39,051 nt of DNA from Acidimicrobiales bacterium. GTDB taxonomy: Bacteria > Actinomycetota > Acidimicrobiia > Acidimicrobiales > CADCSY01. The position numbers were made by a program, and so were the translations under genes. A model generated the notes under the pieces. That model made no database searches. It saw nothing but the letters and a program-made list of their open reading frames with translations, and had not been told where the DNA came from. This document shows, in pieces, positions 15,623-23,385 of this stretch; position 1 is the stretch's first letter; each line of letters opens with the position of its first letter. Location of the stretch: assembly GCA_030446545.1 (NCBI GenBank), contig JAUJNB010000018.1, positions 1 to 39,051 of the forward strand, written 5' to 3'.

Positions 15623-16597
15623 CCTGTCAAGCCGTTTGAGACAACTTTCTCTCACAACTTCTGAGCGTCGTCCTCCGTTTCGATCGGCTCGTTGATCCAA
15701 GCGACCGTCGGCAGCTCCGGCGGTTCAGGTCGGCGGTGGCGGAATCGGGTCGGGTTGGCGGCGTAAGCCGCATCGAGGGTCTCGACCCGCTTGGTCCGGA
15801 CCTCAGCGGCGGTCCCGTAGTGGACCGACGCTGGTGTGTGGAAGGCGATGCCCGAGTGCCGGTGCTCGTGGTTGTAGCTCACGAAGAACGTCTCGCAGAA
15901 CCTCCGGGCGTCTTGGATGGAGCCGAAACGCTCGGGGAAGGTCGGGCAGTACTTGAGCGTCTTGAACTGGCTCTCGCTGAAGGGGTTGTCGTTACTCACA
16001 TGCGGGCGGCTGTGGCTGCGGCCGATGCCGAGGAAGGCGAGCAGCTCGACCACCGGGTTCGACGTCATCGAGCTGCCCCGGTCGGCGTGCACGCTGAGCT
16101 GGCCCGGTGGCACCTGGTGACGGGCGACGGCGTCGGCGATCAGCTCTTTGGCGAGCTCGCCCGACTCGCTGGGCGCCACGCACCAAGCCACGACGTAGCG
16201 GCTGAAGATGTCCAACACGACGTAGAGGTCGTAGTACTCGCCTCGCTTGGGGCCCTTCAGCTTGGTGATGTCCCAACTCCACACGACCAGCGGGGCCCGG
16301 GCGACGAGCTCTGGGCGGACCCGGGGCGGATGCGTCGCCTGGCGGCGTCGCTCACGGATCTCACCGTTGGCTCGCAGCAGCCGGTAGTACGTCGAGACCG
16401 AGGCCAGGTAGCGACCTTCGTCGAGGAGGATGTGGAACACCTGGGCGGGCGAGAGGTCCACGAAGCGAGGCGAGCGCAGCACCTGCAGGTGGTCCGTCTG
16501 TGGTCTGCGGCGAAGTCGGTCTGACCACGAAGCAGGAGAATGTGCCGTTGACCAGCACCTTCTCGAAGCGAGTCGGGTCGGGTCGGGTCGGGTCGAG
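15623..16597 (-). mobile_element. IS3-family insertion sequence remnant
   Basis: This contains an orfB-type transposase and, at its downstream end, TGTCAAGCCGTTTGAGACA, which resembles the TTGACA/TGTCTCA ends of actinobacterial IS3-family elements. The opposite end is missing: no orfA and no matching terminal repeat is seen before the tRNA gene at 16598. The boundaries are approximate. The element is probably non-autonomous. Confidence 0.6.
15652..16482 (-). CDS. IS3-family transposase OrfB (integrase catalytic core), N-terminally truncated
   Basis: 276 residues from the first possible start (GTG 16482). The DDE triad is Asp71 (SWDITKL), Asp134 (VHADRGSS) and Glu170 (NDNPFSESQF), with the D-35-E spacing typical of IS3 retroviral-type integrases. 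Residues 1-60 keep part of the HTH_21 region (VFHILLDEGRYLASVSTYYRLL). The same frame stays open upstream without a start codon to the tRNA boundary (SWSDRLRRRPQTDHLQ), so the true N-terminus has been lost. All catalytic residues are intact, but OrfA and one end are absent. Confidence 0.85.
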   Translation of the reverse strand: MLRSPRFVDLSPAQVFHILLDEGRYLASVSTYYRLLRANGEIRERRRQATHPPRVRPELVARAPLVVWSWDITKLKGPKRGEYYDLYVVLDIFSRYVVAWCVAPSESGELAKELIADAVARHQVPPGQLSVHADRGSSMTSNPVVELLAFLGIGRSHSRPHVSNDNPFSESQFKTLKYCPTFPERFGSIQDARRFCETFFVSYNHEHRHSGIAFHTPASVHYGTAAEVRTKRVETLDAAYAANPTRFRHRRPEPPELPTVAWINEPIETEDDAQKL

Positions 16598-16600
16598 TCG
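16572..16600. repeat. pentamer tandem repeat (RGTCG) beside tRNA-Pro
   Basis: About six units of GGTCG/AGTCG in a row. They end inside the last bases of the tRNA acceptor stem, at the junction between the tRNA gene and the IS remnant. They probably arose by slippage at the insertion junction. Confidence 0.8.
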
Positions 16601-16672
16601 GGAAGGCGGGATTCGAACCCGCGACCTCAGCGTCCCGAACGCTGCGCGCTAACCAAGCTGCGCTACTTCCCG
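16598..16672 (-). tRNA. tRNA-Pro (CGG)
   Basis: 75 nt on the minus strand. The 7-bp acceptor pairs CGGGAAG with CTTCCCG and has discriminator A. The D arm includes GCGCAGCTTGGTTAGCGC, the anticodon stem CAGCG/CGCTG encloses TTCGGGA (anticodon CGG), and the T arm is GCGGG-TTCGAAT-CCCGC. CCA is not encoded (CTC follows). It reads CCG codons, which are common in this GC-rich genome. It lies 11 nt downstream of the receiver gene, on the same strand. Confidence 0.97.
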
Positions 16673-16683
16673 GCGGGCAGAGC

Positions 16684-17127
16684 CTACCCGAGTGACGCAG
16701 GGGCGCCGCCGGAAGGGACGGCGGCGGGGGTCGGGGCATCGGTCTGGTCGTGGTACGTATCGCCGGCCAGCAGGGCATGGACGGCCCGGCGCAGGCGAAT
16801 GGGGTCGAGCGGTTTGATCAGCCATCCCTCGGCGGCGGAGCGCCGGGCGAGGAAGACGTCGGCGCGACGGTCGAGCAACATGAGTACCGGCACGTAGCCC
16901 ACCCGCCCGGCCCCTTCCTCCAGGCGGAGGTTGAGGCAGGTGGCCATGCCCCCCATGTTGCCGATCTGCAGGTCGAGCACCACCAGGTCGGGCAAGTCGT
17001 CGAGCACGGCCGGTAGGACGTCGACGCCGGCCTGCACGCTGCGGACCACGATCTCGGGCCCGCCCACGCCAGCGACGACGTCGTCGAGCACCCTGGGGGC
17101 GTCGCTGGCAACCAGGATGTCGGACAT
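16684..17127 (-). CDS. stand-alone response regulator receiver domain
   Basis: 147 residues forming a single CheY-like domain with no output domain. The phospho-acceptor is Asp52 in LVVLDLQIGNMGG and the conserved Lys105 sits in GWLIKPLDP. An acidic pocket residue is Asp9 in VASDA. The C-terminal 25 residues are Pro/Ala-rich. ATG 17127 lies 8 nt after a TACGCT box, so leaderless translation is likely; the upstream extension to 17211 has no homology. No kinase gene is adjacent. A STAS gene is divergent from it, which may link both to a partner-switching or phosphorelay circuit. Confidence 0.8.
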   Translation of the reverse strand: MSDILVASDAPRVLDDVVAGVGGPEIVVRSVQAGVDVLPAVLDDLPDLVVLDLQIGNMGGMATCLNLRLEEGAGRVGYVPVLMLLDRRADVFLARRSAAEGWLIKPLDPIRLRRAVHALLAGDTYHDQTDAPTPAAVPSGGAPASLG

Positions 17128-17135
17128 GGCGGCTG

Positions 17136-17141
17136 AGCGTA
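17136..17141 (-). promoter_or_regulatory. -10 box TACGCT, 8 nt before the receiver gene
   Basis: The minus-strand hexamer fits TAnnnT and is followed after 8 nt by ATG 17127 with no Shine-Dalgarno between. This is consistent with a leaderless transcript. Confidence 0.5.
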
Positions 17142-17198
17142 CCCGTCGGGTCGCCCGGCGCCGGCGGACAGCCGCGGAGCAGGCCGCCTGGTGGCCGG

Positions 17199-17204
17199 TA
17201 GGGT
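17199..17204 (+). promoter_or_regulatory. -10 box TAGGGT for the STAS gene
   Basis: TAGGGT lies 45 nt before GTG 17250. The predicted leader of about 38 nt contains a GGAGGT ribosome site, so this transcript is not leaderless. Confidence 0.45.
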
Positions 17205-17249
17205 GTCGCACCGGCCAAGCCTGTTCTGCCCGCCAGCCCTGGAGGTGCC

Positions 17250-17609
17250 GTGCTCGAGATCAACGTCGATGACACCGGGGAGTACACCGTCTGCCGCCCG
17301 GTGGGCGAGCTCGATGCCTTCACCGTGGGCCAGTTCCGTGAGGTCCTCACCGAGCTCGGGGGCAGCCAGCGACTGCTCATCGATCTCTCCGGCGTGCCCT
17401 TCCTCGACTCGGCCGGCCTGGGCGCCCTCATCGGTGGTGTCCGCCGGGCCCGCGAGGCGGGTGGCGACGTCGCCGTCTACGGTGCCCGACCGGCCGTGGC
17501 CCGACTCCTGCACACCACCGGCTTCGACCGCGTCGCTTCGGTGTCCGACAGCGAGATCACGGCCGCGGCCGCCCTCTCCGACGGCCCGCCCGCCGGCGCC
17601 GAAGGCTGA
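17250..17609 (+). CDS. STAS-domain anti-sigma factor antagonist
   Basis: 119 residues, a single STAS fold of the SpoIIAA/RsbV type. The phosphorylatable Ser54 lies in the diagnostic FLDSAGLGALI segment, preceded by LLIDLSGVP. In this family an unphosphorylated antagonist binds an anti-sigma kinase and frees a sigma factor; phosphorylation of the Ser stops it. GTG 17250 has GGAGGTGCC just upstream. Its cognate kinase or sigma factor is not in the window. The C-terminal 20 residues are Ala/Pro/Gly-rich. It is convergent with the second ArsA gene, 74 bp away. Confidence 0.88.
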   Translation: MLEINVDDTGEYTVCRPVGELDAFTVGQFREVLTELGGSQRLLIDLSGVPFLDSAGLGALIGGVRRAREAGGDVAVYGARPAVARLLHTTGFDRVASVSDSEITAAAALSDGPPAGAEG

Positions 17610-17683
17610 CCCGGCTCCACCGCACGCCCCCGGAGGCAGGTCACCCGGTGCGGCCGGGGCCCTCTCGGTCGGGGAAGAACCGG

Positions 17684-18772
17684 TCAGCCGGGGAAGAGGT
17701 GGGTGGCGATGCGGGCCAGGGTGTCCAGGTCGTGCACGTCCTCGGCCAGGAAGGGCACCCGTACCACCGGCGCCGGCGCCACTTGGGCGCTGAGCTCGGC
17801 CAAGGTCGACTCCTCCCCGTCGGCCATGGCCCGCAGGTCGCCCAGATTGGCGAACAACGAGCCCAGAGGGGTGCCGGCCAGGGTGCGGGCCCGGGCCCGG
17901 TCGGCTTCGGCCCGGCCCGGCCCGAAGCGGGGATGGAGCCGGTTGACGATCAAGGCCGCCACCGAGATGTCCGACTCTCCCAGCTTGGCGGCGAAGAACG
18001 AGGCCTCGGCCACCGTGTCGGCCCGGGGTGAGGCCACCAGCACGAAGCCGGTGGCCGGGTCGACCAGCAGGGCCTGCACCCGGGCGGCCCGGTCCCGGAA
18101 GCCCTCCTCCATCCCCTCGAAGGCGCTGAAGAAGGCCAGAGCGTCGTCGAGGACCTCGCCGCCGACGACCTTGGACACGGTGCGCACGAAGGCCTGGGCG
18201 GCCAGGTTGACCGCCCGGAGGTAGGCCCGGCTCGGGCTCATCAGCATCCGGTAGAGCCGATGGTCGAGGAAGTTGGTGAGGCGCCTGGAGGCGTCGATGA
18301 AGTCGAGGGCGTGGCGCGTGGGGGGGGTGTCGACCACCACGAGGTCGAAATCGGCCTCCTCGTGCAGCTCGTAGAGCTTCTCGCCGGCCATGTACTCCTG
18401 GGTGCCCGAGAGGGCGCTGGAGATGTTGCGGTAGAAGCGGTTGCTGAGGATTCGACGGGCCTGGTCGGCGTCGGCGCTGTGCTTGGCCACGAGATCGTCG
18501 AACGTCGACTTGGTGTCGAGCATCATGGCCCACAGCTCGCCCCTCCAGTCGCCCTCGATGCGGCTCGGGGTGTTGGTCAGCGAGCCGATGCCGAGGGTGT
18601 CGGCCAGGCGCTTGGCCGGGTCGATCGTCACCACCACCGCCCTCCGGCCGTTGCGGGCTCCCTCCAGGGCCAGGGCGGCGGCGGTGGTGGTCTTGCCCAC
18701 CCCTCCCGAGCCGCAGCACACCAGGATGCCGGCTCGCTCCACCAGCTCGGCCAGACCGGTGCCGCTGCTCAC
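17684..18772 (-). CDS. ArsA/Get3-family ATPase (second of a pair)
   Basis: 362 residues. The deviant Walker A GSGGVGKTT lies at 21-29, followed by switch I TIDPAKRLADTLG and switch II VVVDTPPTRHALDF. It lacks the tandem second ATPase half of classic arsenite pumps. GTG 18772 overlaps the stop of the first ArsA gene (GTGA), so the two are translationally coupled. In mycobacteria, pairs of this kind (Rv3679-Rv3680) form a heteromeric ATPase; that comparison is from memory. No arsenite-binding Cys motif is visible. An arsenic role is unlikely. Confidence 0.88.
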   Translation of the reverse strand: MSSGTGLAELVERAGILVCCGSGGVGKTTTAAALALEGARNGRRAVVVTIDPAKRLADTLGIGSLTNTPSRIEGDWRGELWAMMLDTKSTFDDLVAKHSADADQARRILSNRFYRNISSALSGTQEYMAGEKLYELHEEADFDLVVVDTPPTRHALDFIDASRRLTNFLDHRLYRMLMSPSRAYLRAVNLAAQAFVRTVSKVVGGEVLDDALAFFSAFEGMEEGFRDRAARVQALLVDPATGFVLVASPRADTVAEASFFAAKLGESDISVAALIVNRLHPRFGPGRAEADRARARTLAGTPLGSLFANLGDLRAMADGEESTLAELSAQVAPAPVVRVPFLAEDVHDLDTLARIATHLFPG

Positions 18773-19803
18773 GGCGTGGCCTCAGGTGCGACATCCGGGG
18801 CCGGTGGAGGCACCGGGGACGCCGGCTCGGCCAGGGCCAGGACCTCGTCGCGCAGGGCCGCGGCCAGGACGTCGACGTGGGAAGGCCCGAGGTCGGCGGC
18901 GAAGAGGAAGGGCAGGCCCAGGCGGGGGATCGGCAGGCGTTCGTCGAGGCGGTCGAGCTGGGCCTGCTGCAGGGCCTGGCGATGACGGCGGAAGTCGGCG
19001 GCGTCGGCCAGGGCCTCGGCCTCACCCGGGCGCAGGGGGGTCCCCGCCGACTCCGCCGCCGTCACCGGGTCGACGTCGAGGCCGGGCAGTGACGGGTACA
19101 AGCCGTTGACCACCACCGGCCCCAGGCTCACGCCGACCCGGTCCTCCAAGGTGAACGCGGTTTCCACCAGCTCGTTCACCGGGGTCTCCTCGGGCAGGGT
19201 CACGAGCATGACCGAGCAGCGGGCGGGGTCGGTGAGCAGGTCGAGGACGTCCCGCGCCTGGGCGTTGATGGGCCCCGCCCGCACGGCGTCGAGCAGGCCC
19301 CGGACCGACAGCAAGAAGGTGATGGCGTGGCCGGCAGCGGGGGCGTCGACGACGATGAGGTCGGCCGCCTCGCTGCGCTCCAGCGACTTCACCTTGCCGA
19401 GGATGAGGATGTCCTTGATGCCCGGCGCCGCGGTCGACACCACGTCCATGGCGCCGGTGGAGACCAGGCGCCGGGAGATGCGGCGCAGACCGTGGTCCTC
19501 CAGGTACTCGAGCAGGGCGTCGTCGGGGGTGATGGTGCGACCCCGGACCTCGGCGATGGTGCCCGCGGCCGGGGCCAGGCTGGACTCGATGTAGGTGAGG
19601 GGCGGGCGCCCGAAGAGACGGGCCAGGCCCGAGGCCTGCTCGACCTGCACGATCAACGTGGTGAGGCCCTGGCGTGCGGCCATGCGGGCCAGGGCGGCGG
19701 CGACCGTCGTCTTGCCCACACCACCCTTCCCGGCAACGATGACCACTCGGGATGCACGTAGGAACTGGCCGGGGTCCACAGCTTCCTCTCCGGGGGAGAC
19801 CAT
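18769..19803 (-). CDS. ArsA/Get3-family ATPase (first of a pair)
   Basis: 344 residues. The Walker A GKGGVGKTT is at 25-33. The later IVVDAPAAGHAITF is the switch II region, where the typical DTAPTG/DTPPT reads DAPAAG. It ends in a Pro/Ala-rich tail. The N-terminus is unsettled: ATG 19803 leaves only 11 bp to the divergent NfeD-like start, while GTG 19779 (VDPGQFLRASRVV) would leave 35 bp. It is the first gene of a two-gene operon with the second ArsA. It is likely to act as a hetero-oligomer with its partner. Confidence 0.88.
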   Translation of the reverse strand: MVSPGEEAVDPGQFLRASRVVIVAGKGGVGKTTVAAALARMAARQGLTTLIVQVEQASGLARLFGRPPLTYIESSLAPAAGTIAEVRGRTITPDDALLEYLEDHGLRRISRRLVSTGAMDVVSTAAPGIKDILILGKVKSLERSEAADLIVVDAPAAGHAITFLLSVRGLLDAVRAGPINAQARDVLDLLTDPARCSVMLVTLPEETPVNELVETAFTLEDRVGVSLGPVVVNGLYPSLPGLDVDPVTAAESAGTPLRPGEAEALADAADFRRHRQALQQAQLDRLDERLPIPRLGLPFLFAADLGPSHVDVLAAALRDEVLALAEPASPVPPPAPDVAPEATP

Positions 19804-19814
19804 CGGGCAGGCTA

Positions 19815-21140
19815 GTGGTGTGGCCCCTCGTGGTCGCTTTCGTGGCCGGGCTGTGGTCGGTCCTGCCGGCCGGGGCCCAGAGCCAGACCGGTCCCCGGCC
19901 CTTCGTGAACGTGGTCCAGGTCACCGGTTACCTCGACCCGGTGATGGCTGACTTCATCGATCGGGCCATCACCGAGAGCGAGCGGGGCGGGGCCGAGGTG
20001 CTGGTCCTCCAGCTCGACAGTCCCGGTTCGGTGCTGCCCACGGCCGAGCTCGACGCCCTCGTGTTCCGGGTCGGCCACGCTGCCGTCCCCATCGCCGTGT
20101 GGGTGGGCGAGAGCGGGGCCCAGGCGTTGGGGGGCGCCGCCAGCCTCGTCCTGGCCGCCCCGGTGGTGGGCCTGGCCCCCCAGGCCCGGTTGGGGGAGGT
20201 GCCGAAGCCGATCTTCGGCGACCTGCCCGCCGCCGTGCGCACCGGGACCGTCGACTCCGCCCAGGCGTTGGAACTGGGCCTGGCCGACCTCAACGAGGAG
20301 GAGTCGGCCGTGCTGGGGAGCTTCGTGGCCGCCCTCGACGGGCGGGAGGTGGCCGGACGGGGCCTGGAGACGGCCGACTTCGTCCCGGTGGCCGACGGGC
20401 CCCCCGAGGCCACCCTCACCGTCGACGCCCGACTGGCCAAGCTCGACTTGGTGCCCCGGCTGATGCACACCGTGGCCAGCCCTCCGGTGGCCTACCTGTT
20501 GGTGTCGGTGGCGCTGGCCCTGGTGGTCTTCGAGCTGTTCACCGCCGGCGTGGGCGTGGCCGGGATGGTGGGTGCGGTCTGTGGCGTGCTGGGCGCCTAC
20601 GGCTTGGCCGTGCTGCCCACCTCACCCGTCGGCTTGGCCCTGCTGGGCCTTTCGGTCTTCGGCTTCGCCGTCGACGTGCAGACCGGGGTCCCCCGGTTCT
20701 GGACCGGGATCGGCGTGGTGGCCTACGCGGTGGGCTCGCTGCTGCTCTTCGACGGGGTGAGCGTGGGCTGGCTCCCCCTGGTGGCCGGTGTGGTGGGCAT
20801 GGTGCTGTTGATGCTGGCCGGTCTCCCGGCCACGGTACGCAGCCGGTTCTCCACGCCCACCATCGGCCGGGAGTCGATGATCGGCGAGATGGGCGAGGCC
20901 ACGGCCGAGACCGCCCCGGACGGGGTGGTCCGGGTGCGAGACGCCCTCTGGTCGGCCCGGACCAACCGGGCCACGCCCATCGCCGTGGGCCAGCGGGTGC
21001 GGGTGACGGGGATCGACGGGCTGGCCCTGGAGGTCGAGCCCGAGGAGGGCGGGGCCCGGGACTACCGGGAGCGCCGGGCCTCCTCCGGCCAGGGGGCGAC
21101 CTCTGACGACGGCCCGGTCGAGGGCGGTCGGCCCGGCTGA
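19815..21140 (+). CDS. NfeD/ClpP-class membrane protein, catalytic Ser apparently lost
   Basis: 441 residues. An N-terminal signal-like helix (about 2-19) leads to a ClpP/crotonase-like domain (FVNVVQVTGYLDPVMADFI, VLVLQLDSPGS), then about four to five membrane helices (about 220-350) and a C-terminal OB-type NfeD domain (about 360-425, VRVTGIDGLALEVEPEE). In active relatives a serine follows RAIS/AAS before AGA; here the aligned stretch is QALGGAAS with Gly106, so peptidase activity is doubtful. GTG 19815 was chosen near the hydrophobic start; the frame is open from 19752. It is divergent from the ArsA pair. A membrane quality-control role is inferred from the family. Confidence 0.75.
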   Translation: MVWPLVVAFVAGLWSVLPAGAQSQTGPRPFVNVVQVTGYLDPVMADFIDRAITESERGGAEVLVLQLDSPGSVLPTAELDALVFRVGHAAVPIAVWVGESGAQALGGAASLVLAAPVVGLAPQARLGEVPKPIFGDLPAAVRTGTVDSAQALELGLADLNEEESAVLGSFVAALDGREVAGRGLETADFVPVADGPPEATLTVDARLAKLDLVPRLMHTVASPPVAYLLVSVALALVVFELFTAGVGVAGMVGAVCGVLGAYGLAVLPTSPVGLALLGLSVFGFAVDVQTGVPRFWTGIGVVAYAVGSLLLFDGVSVGWLPLVAGVVGMVLLMLAGLPATVRSRFSTPTIGRESMIGEMGEATAETAPDGVVRVRDALWSARTNRATPIAVGQRVRVTGIDGLALEVEPEEGGARDYRERRASSGQGATSDDGPVEGGRPG

Positions 21141-21249
21141 CCACCTGACCGGCCGGTTTCGGGACGCCCGAGGAGGCTCAGCGACCTCGATCGCCCGAAG
21201 TGGGTGCCGGAGAGCTGCCGGCCTCTTGAAGCGGGCCCGACCCCTTCGT

Positions 21250-21255
21250 TAGGGT
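21250..21255 (+). promoter_or_regulatory. -10 box TAGGGT, 7 nt before whiB start
   Basis: TAGGGT is followed after exactly 7 nt by GTG 21263, the geometry of a leaderless transcript. Confidence 0.55.
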
Positions 21256-21262
21256 CCGCTGG

Positions 21263-21562
21263 GTGTCGAGAGGGGGGGCCGTGGCGACCGCAGTGAGCAC
21301 CGAAGTTCGCTGGCAGGTCCGGGCTGCGTGCCGCGGTCGTCATGCCTCGGTCTTCTTTCCTCCCTCCAGCACCGAGCGCAGCGACGTGCGAGCCGATCGG
21401 GAGCAGCGGGCCAAGGCCGTCTGCGCCCGCTGCCCGGTGCGCCGGCCCTGCCTCGACTTCGCCGTGCGCACCTGCGAGGCCCACGGCATCTGGGGCGGGC
21501 TCACCGAGCTCGAACGCCACGCAGGACCCGGGAAACCACCTGGGCTTCTCCAGGACGTTTGA
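21263..21562 (+). CDS. WhiB-family Fe-S transcription factor
   Basis: About 99 residues. Counting from the internal GTG at 21281, the four cluster ligands are Cys17, Cys48, Cys51 and Cys57 (AACRG, VCARCPVRRPC), followed by the signature GIWGGLTELER. WhiB proteins bind a 4Fe-4S cluster and act with the primary sigma factor. Two starts are credible: GTG 21263, leaderless behind TAGGGT, and GTG 21281, which has GGGGGG upstream. The location between an ArsA pair and a class A PBP suggests a WhiB4-like identity. An additional Cys65 lies near the end. It is convergent with selB. Confidence 0.9.
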   Translation: MSRGGAVATAVSTEVRWQVRAACRGRHASVFFPPSSTERSDVRADREQRAKAVCARCPVRRPCLDFAVRTCEAHGIWGGLTELERHAGPGKPPGLLQDV

Positions 21563-21616
21563 CCGGCGAGATTCCTCACTCGTCCTGGCCCAGCCCGGGG
21601 TAGCCCTCTTTCGGCC

Positions 21617-23347
21617 TCACTGGGGAAGACCGGGCGCCGGCAGGCGGGGTCCGGGGATGCGCAGGTCCCCTCGTCGGCGGGTGACCCCCCGGCCGTCGAG
21701 GAGGGCCAGCAGGGGCAGGAGGAACTTCCTGCTGGACCCGAGCGCGTCGCGGATCTGGGCCACGGTGATGCCGTCCGGGTGGGCGGCGAACAGAGGGACG
21801 AGGACGACGGCGGCCGCCTCCACCGCGCCCGGGGAGAACCAGGTGCCGTCGCTCTCCACCACCAGCCCCCGCCGCACCAGCTCCCGTAGCTCGCCCCGGT
21901 CGACGCCCTCGGGCGGGGGCGGGGTGAAGGGACTGGCGTCGAGGGCGCGGAGATAGGGGTGGCCGACCAGGGGATCCACGGCGTCGGGGCGGCGGGCCCG
22001 CCCGGCGTCGATGACCACGTTGTCGAGGGTGGCCAGCACGGCCCGCTGCCTCGGGTCGAGCCCGGCCACGTCCAGTCCGAGGGGCCCGCCGGCGTCGACC
22101 GCCTCCTCCACCGCCGCCCGGGCCCGGGCCAGCATCGAGGGATCGACCACCCAGGGGCCGAGCTGGGGGGCCTGGGGCACGCCCACCAGACGCCCGAGCA
22201 CCTCGGCGTCCACCCATCCCCGCTCGGCCACCACCCGGGCCACCGAGCGGTCGGGACGGGCCCGGGCGGCGGGAAGGACGGGATCGACATCGAGCACCTC
22301 ACCGCCCCCCACGGTCTCGGCCCGCCCCGTCTCCCGCAACACGAAGCGGTCCCCTGGCACCAGGGGCAGGGGGTGGGCCAGATGGAGGCGGACCAGCCCG
22401 GCGTCGCCGGGCGCCAGGGCCGAGGCGCCCAGCACCCGCAGGCGTACCGGGTGCTCGCCCGAGCCCAGGTAGGCCACGTAGGCCCCCCGCCGGGAGACCT
22501 CGTGGTCGAGCGATGCGAGCACGGCCAGGCTGGCGTCCAGCCGACGGGTCAGGTGCCACTGGCGGGGTCGCACCAGGGCGTCGCCCCGGACCACGTCGTC
22601 GTGGCCGACCCCCACCACGTTGACGGCCACCCGCCGGCCCGGCCCGACGGCGGGCAGCGCCTCTTGGTGGCTCTGGAGGGCCCGCACCCGCACCAGGCGG
22701 TCGCCGGGGACGACGGCCAGCTCATCGTCGACGGCGAGGGTGCCCCCCGTGAGGGTCCCGGTGACCACCGTGCCCGAGCCCCTGGCCGCGAAGCTGCGGT
22801 CGACCCACAACCGGGGCCGACCCTCGTCGGCCGCGGTGGGCGTGGCCGCCAGCAGGCGGTCGAGGCCGGCCCGCAGGTTGTCGAGGCCGGTGCCGGTCGG
22901 GGCGTCGACCTCGACCACCTCGGCCCCCTCGAGGAAGGTGCCGGCGAGGTGGTCGGCCACGTCCATGTTGGCCAGCTCCCGGTGGTCGTCGTCGACGATG
23001 CCGACCTTGGTCAGCGCCACCAGGCCGTAGGAGGTGCCGAGGAGCTCGAGGATGCGCAAATGCTCCTCGGACTGGGGCTTCCAGCCCTCGGTGGCGGCCA
23101 CCACGAACAGGCAGGCGTCGACTGCCCCCACCCCGGCCAGCATGTTCTTGATGAAGCGGATGTGGCCGGGGACGTCGACGAAGGCCAGGCCCCGGCCCGA
23201 CGGCAGGGTGGCCCAGGCGAAGCCCAGGTCAATGGTGAGACCCCGGGCCTTCTCCTCGCCGAAGCGGTCGGGATCGATGCCGGTGAGGGCGTGCACCAAC
23301 GTGGACTTGCCGTGGTCGACGTGGCCGGCGGTGGCCACCACGTGCAT
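21617..23347 (-). CDS. selB: selenocysteine-specific elongation factor SelB
   Basis: 576 residues. It delivers selenocysteinyl-tRNA(Sec) to the ribosome at UGA codons. The GTPase has G1 GHVDHGKST (8-16), G3 DVPGH and G4 TKVG in place of NKxD, as in the SelB family. Then come the EF-Tu-like domains (SGTVVTGTL) and C-terminal winged helices (RQRAVLATLDN, IRDALGSSRKFLLPLLALLD) that would bind the SECIS RNA. ATG 23347 fits the family's opening MHVVATAGHVDHGKS; GTG 23389, which overlaps the selA stop, is an alternative that would add 14 residues. It forms an operon with selA. It is convergent with whiB. Confidence 0.95.
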   Translation of the reverse strand: MHVVATAGHVDHGKSTLVHALTGIDPDRFGEEKARGLTIDLGFAWATLPSGRGLAFVDVPGHIRFIKNMLAGVGAVDACLFVVAATEGWKPQSEEHLRILELLGTSYGLVALTKVGIVDDDHRELANMDVADHLAGTFLEGAEVVEVDAPTGTGLDNLRAGLDRLLAATPTAADEGRPRLWVDRSFAARGSGTVVTGTLTGGTLAVDDELAVVPGDRLVRVRALQSHQEALPAVGPGRRVAVNVVGVGHDDVVRGDALVRPRQWHLTRRLDASLAVLASLDHEVSRRGAYVAYLGSGEHPVRLRVLGASALAPGDAGLVRLHLAHPLPLVPGDRFVLRETGRAETVGGGEVLDVDPVLPAARARPDRSVARVVAERGWVDAEVLGRLVGVPQAPQLGPWVVDPSMLARARAAVEEAVDAGGPLGLDVAGLDPRQRAVLATLDNVVIDAGRARRPDAVDPLVGHPYLRALDASPFTPPPPEGVDRGELRELVRRGLVVESDGTWFSPGAVEAAAVVLVPLFAAHPDGITVAQIRDALGSSRKFLLPLLALLDGRGVTRRRGDLRIPGPRLPAPGLPQ

Positions 23348-23385
23348 CGAGCGATCCGCCGGGGGCGAGGTGGGACCCCGCCCGG

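Noticed and set aside
16598..16672. Duplicate of the tRNA-Pro 3' end as an attachment site
   Set aside because: I looked for a second copy of the T-arm/acceptor sequence to the left and found none. An integrative island with attL/attR is therefore not supported.
17684..19803. Arsenite efflux system
   Set aside because: There is no ArsB, ArsR or ArsC and no arsenite-binding cysteine set. The pair looks like the non-arsenic actinobacterial ArsA-like ATPases.
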